From assembly GCA_034423135.1 (NCBI GenBank), contig DAOUJC010000011.1, positions 186,001-250,000 on the forward strand: DNA of 64,000 bases, in the 5' to 3' direction. A model generated the notes under the pieces. The model made no database searches. It was not told where the DNA came from and worked only from the letters and a program-made list of their open reading frames with translations. Positions 25,321-34,168 of the stretch are shown one piece after another. Position 1 is the stretch's first letter. Every line of letters starts with the position of its first letter. The position numbers and the translations under genes are program-made. Source of the DNA: JAPPHY01 sp034423135 (lineage in GTDB: Bacteria; Chloroflexota; Dehalococcoidia; Lucifugimonadales; UBA2985).

Positions 25321-25857
25321 CTACTTCATCATCATCTTGTCGTCCATCATCATCGCGTCTTCGCCGCACTTCTCGGACACGGTCATGATGGGAGTGGTCG
25401 CCAGCCTACCGGACACGCCGAAGGCTTCCAGCGTCCAGATGCCGTCGCCGGGATACCGGACGAATACGCTCGTGTCGTTCGGAGGCCTGGACGCCAGGTA
25501 GAAGTTCAACTCTGCAGCGCCTGCAGCATTGACCTCGCCGGAGAACCAGATCAGGGACTCGTCCGAGTTCTTGACCAAGGACAGGATGACGACCTCGCCT
25601 GCACCGAAGCCGGATACCCACACGTTGAACTCATGACCGGCGAATTCGCTCAGGTCCTTCCGGTGCGGGTTGCTTTCCTCGGTGGCGTTGGATGCGCAGA
25701 TATTGCTGGTAACGATCGTCGCGCCGTCAGTCCTGGTGAGGGACTCCTGCGGCGAAACCGCCGCCTGGTTACCGCCCAGGGCTGTGCCCGTGCCAAGTGC
25801 TGCCACCAGCAGCAACGTTACGATGAGAACGCCTTTGACCGACATAATCTTCTTCAC
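25321..25857 (-). CDS. small exported protein with methionine-rich tail
   Basis: A 178-residue predicted secreted protein. GTG 25857 gives a classic signal peptide (MKKIMSVKGVLIVTLLLVAA, cleavage near ALG) and has GGAGG ten bases upstream; ATG 25875 and 25896 are also open. The mature part is a beta-rich domain (FNVWVSGFGAGEVVILSL, GIWTLEAFGVSGRLATT) with one or two cysteines, ending in EDAMMMDDKMMMK. The Met/Asp tail suggests metal or protein contact but nothing more can be said. Family not recognised. Confidence 0.7.
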   Translation of the reverse strand: MKKIMSVKGVLIVTLLLVAALGTGTALGGNQAAVSPQESLTRTDGATIVTSNICASNATEESNPHRKDLSEFAGHEFNVWVSGFGAGEVVILSLVKNSDESLIWFSGEVNAAGAAELNFYLASRPPNDTSVFVRYPGDGIWTLEAFGVSGRLATTPIMTVSEKCGEDAMMMDDKMMMK

Positions 25858-25959
25858 TGCTGACAAGCCTCCCATTGCTCGTGATTGGTTCTGCAAAACG
25901 CCTGCTTTCCCCGGTAGGAGAGGTGCGCCGTCTTCGATTACTTGTCACAAATCCGCCTA

Positions 25960-25988
25960 ATCATAGTCACATCGTGCTTTTGTGTCAA
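25960..25988 (-). promoter_or_regulatory. promoter of the small exported protein gene
   Basis: Minus-strand TTGACA (25983-25988), 17 bases, TATGAT (25960-25965), about 100 bp before GTG 25857. Confidence 0.6.
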
Positions 25989-26162
25989 CCCTTATAGCTG
26001 GCAATTTTCGTGTTCTTTGGTGCGGAACGGCTTATTGCTGCCTGTCGTCAAGCTGAGATGCGAAGTTCAGGGGCTCGTCGAAGGCTCGCGGCCAGTCTCA
26101 AGTAGGCTACGCCGCATGCGCGAGACCATAGAGCGCCAGGCGATTTACTTGCAACTACACTC

Positions 26163-26171
26163 TGCTATAAT
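26163..26171 (+). promoter_or_regulatory. extended -10 promoter of the antiporter gene
   Basis: TGCTATAAT is an extended -10 element 45 bp before ATG 26216; no good -35 is seen. The remainder of the 25858-26215 gap shows no gene. Confidence 0.5.
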
Positions 26172-26215
26172 TCCCGCTTGGCGCAGCCCCCATCCGCCAC
26201 CGGGCCAGGGAGGGA

Positions 26216-27478
26216 ATGGAACACGACGTAATCGAGAAGGTGACTCACCTTGTGTTCCAGCTAGCCGTTATCCTGGCGGCGGCCAAGGTGGGGGGCGAGA
26301 TATGCCAGCGCTTCCTGAAGACTCCCCCGGTCCTTGGTGAACTGGTCGTAGGAATCATCATTGGGCCGTTTGCCCTGGGCCAGATCGACATCCCCGGCCT
26401 GGGGCCGCTTTTCGAGGCGCCGCATAATGGGGGCTCCATACCCGTATCGCTGGAGCTGTACTCCGTCTCTCAGATCGCGGCCGTGGTCCTGCTGTTCACT
26501 GCCGGTCTGGAGACCGATCTCAAGCAGTTCCTCCGCTACGCCGGCCCGGCTACGGCTGTTGCAATAGGCGGCGTGGTATTCCCGTTCCTGTTCGGCGTGG
26601 GCGCAACGTTTCTGTTCAGGCCGGGCGGCCTGGAGGGCGATCCGCTGCTGTACTCGGCTCTATTCGTCGGCGCGGTCATGACGGCGACCTCCGTGGGTAT
26701 CACCGCCAGGGTGCTGAACGACATCAACAGGCTGGACTCGCCCGAGGGCGTCACCATCCTCGCTGCCGCGGTGGTAGACGACGTCCTGGGAATTCTGGTG
26801 CTCACCGTCATTCTGGGTCTGGCCGAGCCGGACCAGACCGCAAGCGTTGGAGGCGTGGCGCTGGTGGGTGCCAAGGCCATCGGATTCTGGCTGACACTGC
26901 TAGTGGGCGGCATCCTGTGCGCCAAGTACATTTCCGCGGCGCTGGGCTCGTTCCGCGGCACGGGTTCGGCGATTGCACTTGCGCTTGCGTTGGCCTTCCT
27001 TGCGGCGGGCCTTGCGGAGAGCTTCGGGCTGGCCATGATAATCGGGGCGTACACCATCGGGCTGGCGCTGTCCGGGACACAGCTGGCCAGGCAGCTGGAG
27101 GAGCCCATCATGGCGGTTTACCACGGCCTGGTGCCCATCTTCTTCGTGGTGATGGGCATGCTGGTGGACGTGACGGTGATGGGCGGCGTAGTCCTGTTCG
27201 GCGCGGTGATCACCTTCCTGGCGATCCTGAGCAAGGTTGCGGGGTCGGGATTGCCGGCGCTATTCGCGGGGTTCACCAGGGCCGGTTCCTGGCGCATAGG
27301 CATAGGTATGCTGCCAAGGGGTGAGGTTGCCCTCATCATCGCCGGCATAGGACTCTCGCGGGGGCTGATAGGCCAGGATGTGTTCGGCGTTGCAATCCTT
27401 ATGACTGTTGTGACCACGCTGATGGCGCCGCCGATCCTGGTGCCGTCGTTCGGCAGGGGCGGCCCCGGAAAGCGATGA
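26216..27478 (+). CDS. cation:proton antiporter (CPA2 type)
   Basis: A 420-residue membrane antiporter with 12 or so hydrophobic spans. Typical Na/H exchanger-fold segments are visible: LGELVVGIIIGP near 40, AAVVLLFTAGLETDL near 90, then AVMTATSVGITARVL and VVDDVLGILVL, whose aspartates form the ion site, and GMLPRGEVALIIAGIG near the end. There is no C-terminal TrkA/KefB-type nucleotide-binding domain, unlike Kef channels. It exchanges H+ for Na+ or K+; direction cannot be told. ATG 26216 follows GGGAGGG. Confidence 0.88.
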   Translation: MEHDVIEKVTHLVFQLAVILAAAKVGGEICQRFLKTPPVLGELVVGIIIGPFALGQIDIPGLGPLFEAPHNGGSIPVSLELYSVSQIAAVVLLFTAGLETDLKQFLRYAGPATAVAIGGVVFPFLFGVGATFLFRPGGLEGDPLLYSALFVGAVMTATSVGITARVLNDINRLDSPEGVTILAAAVVDDVLGILVLTVILGLAEPDQTASVGGVALVGAKAIGFWLTLLVGGILCAKYISAALGSFRGTGSAIALALALAFLAAGLAESFGLAMIIGAYTIGLALSGTQLARQLEEPIMAVYHGLVPIFFVVMGMLVDVTVMGGVVLFGAVITFLAILSKVAGSGLPALFAGFTRAGSWRIGIGMLPRGEVALIIAGIGLSRGLIGQDVFGVAILMTVVTTLMAPPILVPSFGRGGPGKR

Positions 27479-27491
27479 GAGCGCGCTCAGG

Positions 27492-27521
27492 TTGCCTGCG
27501 GGAACACAGGACTGGTATAGT
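27492..27521 (+). promoter_or_regulatory. promoter of tRNA-Arg
   Basis: TTGCCT (27492-27497), 18 bases, TATAGT (27516-27521), about 70 bp before the tRNA. Confidence 0.5.
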
Positions 27522-27590
27522 AGCGCCTGCCGGCCGCTGCTGATGACGCCCCTAGTAGCGTTGACGCGGCCGGAAGGATGGATCCGACAG

Positions 27591-27665
27591 GCCCCTGTAG
27601 CTCAGAGGATAGAGCGCTGGCCTCCGAAGCCAGGTGCGTGGGTTCGAGTCCCGCCAGGGGCACCA
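27591..27665 (+). tRNA. tRNA-Arg(CCG)
   Basis: Cloverleaf with acceptor GCCCCTG/CAGGGGC, anticodon loop CTCCGAA (anticodon CCG), T arm GGTTCGAGTCC, discriminator A and encoded CCA. It reads the CGG codon. Confidence 0.95.
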
Positions 27666-27796
27666 CGGCTGTAGCCATCATCGGCAAGCCCCACTCGCGT
27701 GCAGTCTGGAGGCCGCGGCCGCATACCGGCCCGCGGCTATCTGTCGCGATGCTCCTCAATTTCATGCCGTCCTTCTCAGGCGCCGCCCCAATGCTA

Positions 27797-27825
27797 TTGA
27801 CAGCGCAATACATTAGACTTATGCT
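27797..27825 (+). promoter_or_regulatory. promoter of the fur-znu operon
   Basis: TTGACA (27797-27802), 17 bases, TATGCT (27820-27825): near consensus, 30 bp before the regulator's ATG, with the operator-like dyad immediately downstream. Confidence 0.7.
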
Positions 27826-27852
27826 TGCTTCTGCAAGTAGTTGCAGGAGCAA
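27825..27852. promoter_or_regulatory. 28-bp dyad, candidate Fur/Zur operator
   Basis: TTGCTTCTGCAA (27825-27836) and TTGCAGGAGCAA (27841-27852) are inverted repeats matching at 11 of 12 positions with GTAG between. The dyad starts at the last base of the -10 box and covers the regulator's ribosome site (AGGAG), so bound repressor would block promoter clearance. Its sequence is unlike the E. coli Fur box; which metal it answers is unknown. Confidence 0.6.
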
Positions 27853-27855
27853 GGA

Positions 27856-28281
27856 ATGGCAGGGCACGGCAACGTAGTAGCCACACTCAGGGAGGCGGGC
27901 TATCGCCTCACTCCTCAGCGCGTCATGGTGCTGCAGGCCATCACGGAAGGCGGAGGGCACCAAACCGCGGAGGCGATTTATCGCGAGGTCATCAAGACCT
28001 ACCCGTACCTGGACATCGCGACCGTCTATCGGATCCTGCAGCTGCTCAAGCGGCTGCACCTGGTCACCGAGATCGACCTAGGCGGTGATTCCGCACGCTA
28101 CGAGGTCGCCGAGCCAAACAAGCATCACCACATGGTCTGCCGCGAGTGCAGCCGCACATTCGATCTCAGCCCGTCCTACCTCGAAGAGCTCAGGCTCCGT
28201 CTCGTGAACGAGTTTGGATTCGAGCCGGACCTGGAGCACTTTGCCATAGGAGGGCAGTGCGCGGAATGCGCTTCAGCGTAG
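27856..28281 (+). CDS. Fur-family metalloregulator (Zur/Fur-like)
   Basis: A 141-residue transcriptional regulator: winged helix (GYRLTPQRVMVLQAI, IDLGGDSARYEV wing), then a dimer/metal domain with HHHMVC, the structural zinc cysteines of CREC and CAEC, and a histidine/glutamate set. ATG 27856 follows AGGAGCAAGGA; an in-frame TTG at 27841 is weaker. It overlaps the next gene by 16 nt and heads a metal-importer operon, so it most likely represses uptake when its metal (zinc favoured, iron or manganese possible) is plentiful. Confidence 0.9.
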   Translation: MAGHGNVVATLREAGYRLTPQRVMVLQAITEGGGHQTAEAIYREVIKTYPYLDIATVYRILQLLKRLHLVTEIDLGGDSARYEVAEPNKHHHMVCRECSRTFDLSPSYLEELRLRLVNEFGFEPDLEHFAIGGQCAECASA

Positions 28282-29333
28282 TGAGGGCGGCACTCCAGAC
28301 CCGCGAGACCGTGTTGGGCCGGGCCATCGGCAGATTAGCAACTCCGGCAGCCTTACTCGCGCTGGCTATGCTGGCGCTGGCTGGGGCCTGCGCGTCGGAA
28401 GGGGAGCCCGCGGACGGGGAGAAGCTCAGAGTGGTCACCACTGTTTCGCCAATTACCAGCCTCGCGGAGAACGTGGGAGGCACACGCATCCGGCTGGAGG
28501 GAGTGGTGCCGGAGGGCACCAACTCGCACACGTTCAGCCCCGCGCCGTCCGTCGCCGTAGCGCTCACGGAGGCGGACCTGTTCATCGCCAACGGCCTCTT
28601 TCTGGAGGAGCCCACCATAGAGATGGCCGAAGCCAACCTGAAGGACGGCGCGGTCATTCTGACCCTGGCCGACAAGGCTATCAGCGAGGATGAGTGGGTG
28701 TTCGACTTCTCATTCCCTGAGTCGGACGGACACCCGAATCCTCACCTGTGGACGTCGCCACCGCTGGGCCTGCGTTACGCAGAGCTGATTCGCGACGCGC
28801 TCGTGGAGCTTGACCCGGACAACCGCGACTACTTCGACGAGAACCTGGAGGCACTGCGGGAGCGCATCGAGGACCTGGACGGCCGCATAGCCCAGGCTGT
28901 GGAGACCATCCCGCCGGCAAACCGCAAGCTGCTGACGTATCACGACTCGTTCCCGTTCTTCGGCCCGCGCTACGGACTGGAGATCATCGGCGCGGTGCAG
29001 CCGTCGGACTTCACGGAGCCGTCGGCGCGCGAGGTGGCGTCGCTAATCAACCAGATCAGGGAGGCGCAGGTCCCGGCGATATTCGGCTCCGAGGTGTTCC
29101 CGAGCCCCGTCATGGAGCAGATAGCGCGGGAGGGCGGCGCGGAGTTCGTGGACCGGCTGCGGGACGACGACCTGCCCGGCGCACCCGGCGACCCGCTCCA
29201 CACCTACCTTGGCCTGATCCTCACGGACGTGCAGATCATCGTCGGCGCGCTGGGAGGCAGCACGGACGCCCTGGACGGGTTTGACTCCGGCCTCGTGTTC
29301 GAGGGCGAGAGCGGAGCAATCTACCCCCAGTAG
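28266..29333 (+). CDS. metal ABC transporter substrate-binding lipoprotein (ZnuA/MntC family)
   Basis: A 355-residue lipoprotein: signal peptide with lipobox LAGAC, then an A-1-type metal receptor with VVTTVSPITSLAENVGG, HTFSPAPSVA, NPHLWTSPPL, a long charged helix and TYHDSFPFF, offering three histidines for the metal. The His-rich loop of ZnuA is absent, so zinc and manganese cannot be separated. ATG 28266 lies inside the regulator's 3' end with GGAGGG upstream; longer open frame to 28146 is overlap only. Confidence 0.9.
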   Translation: MRFSVVRAALQTRETVLGRAIGRLATPAALLALAMLALAGACASEGEPADGEKLRVVTTVSPITSLAENVGGTRIRLEGVVPEGTNSHTFSPAPSVAVALTEADLFIANGLFLEEPTIEMAEANLKDGAVILTLADKAISEDEWVFDFSFPESDGHPNPHLWTSPPLGLRYAELIRDALVELDPDNRDYFDENLEALRERIEDLDGRIAQAVETIPPANRKLLTYHDSFPFFGPRYGLEIIGAVQPSDFTEPSAREVASLINQIREAQVPAIFGSEVFPSPVMEQIAREGGAEFVDRLRDDDLPGAPGDPLHTYLGLILTDVQIIVGALGGSTDALDGFDSGLVFEGESGAIYPQ

Positions 29334-29342
29334 GGAGCCGTC

Positions 29343-30188
29343 ATGCTGCATCCAGTCCCACACGAGTACGGCCCGGTACCACCCATTGTGGAGCTGAAGG
29401 GCCTGTCCTGCGGCTACGACGGGCGTGTCGTGCTGCGGGACGTCAACCTGAGCATCATGCCCGGGGACTTCGTGGGCTTGCTTGGGCCGAGCGGGTCCGG
29501 CAAGAGCACTCTGCTCCGCAGCCTTGTGGGCGCAGTAGACCTGTACCACGGTGAGGTGATCGTGGAGGGGCAGTCCGTCGCGAGGAAGCGTCCACGGACA
29601 GGCTACGTGCCGCAGCTGGAGACCATCGACTGGAACTTCCCCGTGACCGCCTGGGAAGTGGTGATGATGGGTTGCACGGCGGACAGCCCGGCCCTGCCCT
29701 GGTACGGGAAGGCAGTGCGGAAGAGGGGAATGGAAATCATGGAGCGGCTGGGCATCGCAGGGCTGGCGGGCCGGCACATTCGCGAGCTATCCGGAGGCGA
29801 GCAACAGCGCACGTTCCTGGCGAGGGCGCTGGTGAGCAATCCGCGGCTGCTCATCCTCGACGAGCCCACGTCCGGCGTGGACATCAAGACGCGGGACGAC
29901 GTGATGCACCTGCTGGACGAGCTGAACCACCAGGACATCACCGTCATCATGAGCACTCACGAGATCAACGCGGTGGCCGCCCACCTGCCGCGCGTCGTGT
30001 GCCTGAACGGCGGCGTCATCGCGGACGGGCCGCCCGCGGAGGTATTCACGAGCGAACTGCTGAGCCTCACCTACGGCGCTCACATGCCGATCACGCAGTA
30101 CGAGGGCATCACGCTGGTGGCGGAGACGCCGCACTTCTTCGGACGGGACAACCACTCCGCCGGCGAGCGGAATGGAGCAGGGGAGTAG
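29343..30188 (+). CDS. metal ABC transporter ATP-binding protein
   Basis: A 281-residue ABC ATPase: Walker A GPSGSGKST near residue 49, Q-loop, signature LSGGEQQR near 151, Walker B LLILDEPTSGVD and switch histidine in STHEINA. It powers the adjacent metal importer. ATG 29343 follows AGGGAG by five bases, 9 nt after the receptor gene. The tail (VAETPHFFGRDNHSAG) contains histidines beyond the usual fold, function unclear. Confidence 0.9.
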   Translation: MLHPVPHEYGPVPPIVELKGLSCGYDGRVVLRDVNLSIMPGDFVGLLGPSGSGKSTLLRSLVGAVDLYHGEVIVEGQSVARKRPRTGYVPQLETIDWNFPVTAWEVVMMGCTADSPALPWYGKAVRKRGMEIMERLGIAGLAGRHIRELSGGEQQRTFLARALVSNPRLLILDEPTSGVDIKTRDDVMHLLDELNHQDITVIMSTHEINAVAAHLPRVVCLNGGVIADGPPAEVFTSELLSLTYGAHMPITQYEGITLVAETPHFFGRDNHSAGERNGAGE

Positions 30189-30199
30189 AGAGGGACTCA

Positions 30200-31075
30200 G
30201 TGTTCGAGCCGTTCCAGTACGAGTTCTTCGTCAAGGGAGCAATCGCGGCCACGCTCGTGGGCGCGCTGTGCGGGTTCGTGGGCGTGTACGTTGTGCTGCG
30301 CGGCATGTCTTACATCGGACACGGGCTGGCCCACGCCATCTTCGGCGGCGCGGTGGTGAGCTACGTCATGTCCATCAACTTCTTTGTGGGCGCGAGCGTG
30401 TGGGGGTTCGTCTCCGCGGTGCTGATCAACATGACCACGCGAAGGCAGAAGATAGGCGCGGACGCGGCCATAGGCATCGTGACGACGGCGAGCTTCGCGC
30501 TCGGTATCGCGCTCATCAGCCGGTACAAGACCTTCACGCGCAGCTTCGATGCTGCGCTGTTCGGCAACATCCTGGGCGTCACTTACGGCGACTTGCTGGC
30601 AATCGTCGCTGTCGTGGCGGCGACCGCGCTGATAGTGATCGTGGCCTACAAGCAGTTCCTGTTCACCGCCTTCGACCCGGAGGTGGCGCAATACTACGGC
30701 GTGCACACGGGCTGGGTGGACTCGATGCTGGCGCTGGTGCTGGCGGCCTCCATCGTGGTCTCGATGCAGGTGCTGGGCGTGACGATGATCGCCGCCGCGA
30801 TAGTCATACCGCCCATCATAGCGAGGCTTCTGACAAACAGCTTCGGCAGCATGATGCTGCTGTCGGCGGCCGTGGGCGCGCTGTGCGGCCTGGGCGGCAT
30901 ATACCTCAGCTTCTACGTGGACGTTTCGTCCGGGGCTACGGTTGTGCTGTTCTCCGCTGCGCTGTTCGTGGCGGCGCTGGGCTACGCGTCGCTGCGCGCG
31001 CGGCTGGCCGCCGCCAGGGGCAGACTGGCAGGACGGGCGGCGCTTTCCGACGTGGACGGCGGCGCTTTCCACTGA
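30200..31075 (+). CDS. metal ABC transporter permease (ZnuB/MntC-like)
   Basis: A 291-residue inner-membrane permease of the ABC-3 family with about eight hydrophobic spans, starting FEPFQYEFFVKGAIAATLVG and including GMSYIGHGLAHAIFGG and VSMQVLGVTMIAAAIVIPP, both typical. GTG 30200 (11 nt after the ATPase stop) with AGAGGGA upstream is chosen; the frame is open far upstream inside the ATPase gene. The last 30 residues are an arginine/alanine-rich cytoplasmic tail. Confidence 0.9.
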   Translation: MFEPFQYEFFVKGAIAATLVGALCGFVGVYVVLRGMSYIGHGLAHAIFGGAVVSYVMSINFFVGASVWGFVSAVLINMTTRRQKIGADAAIGIVTTASFALGIALISRYKTFTRSFDAALFGNILGVTYGDLLAIVAVVAATALIVIVAYKQFLFTAFDPEVAQYYGVHTGWVDSMLALVLAASIVVSMQVLGVTMIAAAIVIPPIIARLLTNSFGSMMLLSAAVGALCGLGGIYLSFYVDVSSGATVVLFSAALFVAALGYASLRARLAAARGRLAGRAALSDVDGGAFH

Positions 31076-31135
31076 ATCGGCCGCTGCCAATTGAGACCGG
31101 GTTCAGGCAACCGTCGAATTTGCCTCCCATAGTTG

Positions 31136-31164
31136 TTGACTCGCAATGAGGGTGTGAATATACT
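31136..31164 (+). promoter_or_regulatory. promoter of the pnt operon
   Basis: TTGACT (31136-31141), 17 bases, TATACT (31159-31164), about 80 bp before pntAA. Confidence 0.65.
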
Positions 31165-31246
31165 TGCTTCCGATGCTTGAGGGCCTTACCTTGAGTGTGC
31201 CTGTGGATCAATCGTCGTCCCACAGAGTCCTGCAACAGGCGGATAG

Positions 31247-32407
31247 ATGAAAGTAGGCGTTCCCAGAGAGACAACGGCAGGCGAGAGAAGGGTGGCGCTG
31301 GTCCCGGATGCCGTGGCAAGGCTGGTAGCATCCGGCTGTGAGGTGGTGGTGGAGTCGGGAGCGGGCGAGGCAGCCACCTACGACGACGATTCGTATACAC
31401 AGGCGGGCGCATCCATCGCGCCCGACGCTTCAACCGTCTACGGCGAGGCGGACGTGGTGCTCAAGGTGCAGGCGCCCGCGATGAGCCAATCGCTCGGCAA
31501 GCACGAGGCGGAGCTTCTGGCCAAAGATTCCACCCTAATCTGTCTCTTGCAGCCGCTTACCAACCTGGACCTGGTCCGCACGCTCTCGGAGCGCGGCGTC
31601 ACCAGCTTCAGCATGGACACCATCCCGCGCATAGCACGCGCGCAGAGCATGGACGCGCTGTCGTCCATGAGTTCGCTGGCGGGCTACAAGGCGGTGCTGA
31701 TGGCGTCTAACTCGCTGCCCAAGTACTTCCCTATGATGATCACGGCCGCGGGAACGTACGCGCCGGCCAAGGGCCTCGTTCTTGGCGCGGGAGTCGCTGG
31801 CCTGCAGGCCATCGCAACGGCGCGGCGTCTAGGCGCCGTGCTGCAGGCGTTCGACGTGCGCCCGGTGGTGAAGGAGCAGGTGGAGAGCCTGGGGGCAACA
31901 TTCGTTGGTCTCACCGAGGAGATGCACACGGAGGACGCAGGCGGCTACGCAACGGAGCTTGCGGAGGAGACGCAGCGCAAGGAGCGCGAGCTCATTCACA
32001 CCTACGCCAAAGATGCGGATTTCGTCATATGCACGGCGCTGATTCCTGGGCGGCCGGCGCCGCTCCTGATCACAGAGGACATGGTCAAGGACATGCGCCG
32101 CGGCTCGGTCATCATGGACCTGGCGGCGGAGGCCGGCGGCAACTGCGAGCTGACTGAGCCTGGCGAGGAGGTCGTGAAGCACGGCGTCATCATCAACGGG
32201 CCGCTCAACCTGGCAAGCACCATGCCGCTGCACGCCAGCCAGATGTACTCACGGAACATCTCTACTCTATTCAACCACCTGGTGAAGGACGGCGAGCTTG
32301 CGCTGGACTTCAACGATGCGATTGTACAGGGCTGCTGCATCACGCACGACGGCAGCGTGGTCTACGAACCGGCGCAGGCCCGCCTTTCGGAGGCGGGAAG
32401 CCGGTGA
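31247..32407 (+). CDS. pntAA: NAD(P) transhydrogenase alpha-1 subunit
   Basis: A 386-residue NAD(H)-binding subunit (domain I) of the proton-translocating transhydrogenase that links the NADH and NADP pools to the membrane potential. The start MKVGVPRETTAGERRVALVPD is diagnostic of the AlaDH/PNT family; the Rossmann loop LVLGAGVAGLQAIATARRLGA lies near residue 178, and RPAPLLITEDMV near 265. It forms a split enzyme with the two genes after it, as in Rhodospirillum. ATG 31247 has only a weak ribosome site. Confidence 0.93.
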   Translation: MKVGVPRETTAGERRVALVPDAVARLVASGCEVVVESGAGEAATYDDDSYTQAGASIAPDASTVYGEADVVLKVQAPAMSQSLGKHEAELLAKDSTLICLLQPLTNLDLVRTLSERGVTSFSMDTIPRIARAQSMDALSSMSSLAGYKAVLMASNSLPKYFPMMITAAGTYAPAKGLVLGAGVAGLQAIATARRLGAVLQAFDVRPVVKEQVESLGATFVGLTEEMHTEDAGGYATELAEETQRKERELIHTYAKDADFVICTALIPGRPAPLLITEDMVKDMRRGSVIMDLAAEAGGNCELTEPGEEVVKHGVIINGPLNLASTMPLHASQMYSRNISTLFNHLVKDGELALDFNDAIVQGCCITHDGSVVYEPAQARLSEAGSR

Positions 32408-32420
32408 AGGAGCAAGCCGC

Positions 32421-32720
32421 ATGATAGAGGGGCTACTCGTATCGCTGTTCGTATTTGTGCTGGCGGTGCTCGTGGGATTTGAGGTCATCAGCAAGGTGCC
32501 TCCCATCCTCCACACGCCGCTCATGTCCGGCTCCAACGCCATTTCGGGCATCGTGCTCATTGGCGCGCTGGTGGTAGTGGTGCGCAGCGATTCAATAATC
32601 GGCGACGCGCTGGGGATTGGCGCGGTGGCGCTGGCCACGATCAACGTCGTTGGCGGGTTCATGGTCACGGACAGAATGCTTCAGCTGTTCAGGAGGCGGT
32701 CGGACAGGCCGAACGAATGA
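32421..32720 (+). CDS. pntAB: NAD(P) transhydrogenase alpha-2 subunit
   Basis: A 99-residue membrane subunit with three hydrophobic helices (residues about 5-25, 40-57, 65-85), the N-terminal half of the proton channel domain II. HTPLMSGSNAISGIV is the family signature. ATG 32421 follows AAGGAG; the frame extends upstream into pntAA but is not used. Stop overlaps pntB as ATGA. Confidence 0.92.
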   Translation: MIEGLLVSLFVFVLAVLVGFEVISKVPPILHTPLMSGSNAISGIVLIGALVVVVRSDSIIGDALGIGAVALATINVVGGFMVTDRMLQLFRRRSDRPNE

Positions 32721-34129
32721 CGCTTGTCAATCTAGTCAACCTTGCATACCTGCTGTCGGCGGTGATGTTCATCGTCGGCCTCAAGCGGCTGAGCTCGCCT
32801 GCCACGGCGCGCTCCGGCAACATGATGGGCGCAACCGGCATGCTCATCGCCGTGGTAGTGACGCTGATCGACAGGGAGGCGCTGGACTACGCGCAGATAG
32901 CTGCCGGCATGGTGATTGGCGCAGGCGCGGGCGCGGTACTGGCTCGCACGATCAAGATGACGGCCATGCCGCAGATGGTGGCCATCTTCAACGGCCTTGG
33001 CGGGGGCGCTTCCGCGCTGGTGGCCTCCGGCGAATTCCACAAGCTGAGTTCGGACGGGGCAAATGTGGGCGCGGACGTGGGCGTGACCATCATGCTGGGC
33101 ACGTTCATAGGCGCGGTGACGCTTTCGGGCAGCTTCATAGCGTTCGGGAAGCTGCAGGACATCGTCACCGGCCGGGCCATAAGCTCGCCCATCATCAAGG
33201 CGCTGAACCCAATCCTGTTCCTCACCGCGCTGGGCCTCGGCGGCTACCTTGTGTCCGTGCTCGCGGATGGCGCGAGCATGTCCGAGGCGGCGCCGCTGTT
33301 CCTTGGACTGGTGGTGGTATCGCTCGCGCTTGGCATCCTGCTGGTCATGCCGATAGGTGGAGCGGACATGCCGGTGGTGATCGCGCTGCTGAACTCGTAC
33401 TCCGGGCTGGCTGCCGCAGCCGCCGGGTTCGTGCTGGACAACATGGTGCTCATCATCAGCGGCTCGCTGGTGGGCGCGTCCGGGTTCATCCTGACGCGTA
33501 TCATGTGCATTGCGATGAACCGCTCCATCTGGAACGTGATGTTCGGCGCGTTCGGCGCGCAGGTGGCCGGCGCCGACCAGGCGGGAAGCGAGGGCCGGCA
33601 GGCGCAGTCCACCACGGCGGAGGACTCCTCGATTGTGCTGGCGTACGCCAAGTCGGTCATCTTCGTGCCGGGCTACGGACTGGCCGCGGCGCAGGCGCAG
33701 CACCAGGTAAAGGAGTTGGCGGACCTGCTTCAGTCGAAGGGCGTCGAGGTAAGGCACGCGATTCACCCCGTCGCAGGCCGGATGCCAGGGCACATGAACG
33801 TGCTGCTCGCCGAGGCGGACGTACCCTACGACCAGCTGTTCGCGATGGAGGACATCAACGACGACTTCGACAGGACGGACGTTGCGGTGGTGGTTGGCGC
33901 CAACGACGTGACCAACCCGGTGTCCCGCGACGTGCCGGACAGCCCAATCTACGGGATGCCCATCCTGAACGTGGACAGGGCCAGGAACATCATCTTCATC
34001 AAGCGCAGCCTTAGCCCCGGGTTCGCAGGCATAGACAACCCGCTTTTCTACAATCCGAAGACTCGGATGTACTTCGCGGACGCCCGTCGCGCATTGACTG
34101 ACCTGGTGAACGCCATCAAGGAGCTTTAG
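32717..34129 (+). CDS. pntB: NAD(P) transhydrogenase beta subunit
   Basis: A 470-residue subunit: about nine membrane helices (residues 1-265) carrying the rest of the proton path, then the NADP-binding domain III from about 305 with VPGYGLAAAQAQHQV, FAIHPVAGRMPGHMNVLLAEA-type sequence (AIHPVAGRMPGHMN) and VVVGANDVTNP. Ends with IDNPLFYN typical of PntB. Translation is coupled to pntAB by 4 nt overlap. Confidence 0.95.
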   Translation: MTLVNLVNLAYLLSAVMFIVGLKRLSSPATARSGNMMGATGMLIAVVVTLIDREALDYAQIAAGMVIGAGAGAVLARTIKMTAMPQMVAIFNGLGGGASALVASGEFHKLSSDGANVGADVGVTIMLGTFIGAVTLSGSFIAFGKLQDIVTGRAISSPIIKALNPILFLTALGLGGYLVSVLADGASMSEAAPLFLGLVVVSLALGILLVMPIGGADMPVVIALLNSYSGLAAAAAGFVLDNMVLIISGSLVGASGFILTRIMCIAMNRSIWNVMFGAFGAQVAGADQAGSEGRQAQSTTAEDSSIVLAYAKSVIFVPGYGLAAAQAQHQVKELADLLQSKGVEVRHAIHPVAGRMPGHMNVLLAEADVPYDQLFAMEDINDDFDRTDVAVVVGANDVTNPVSRDVPDSPIYGMPILNVDRARNIIFIKRSLSPGFAGIDNPLFYNPKTRMYFADARRALTDLVNAIKEL

Positions 34130-34168
34130 GCGAGGGCGTCTTCGTCTCCGCGCCGCCGGCCGTCGCGG

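Noticed and set aside
27841..27855. TTG 27841 as start of the Fur-type regulator
   Set aside because: ATG 27856 is preceded by AGGAGCAAGGA and starts at the usual place; TTG lies inside the operator dyad.
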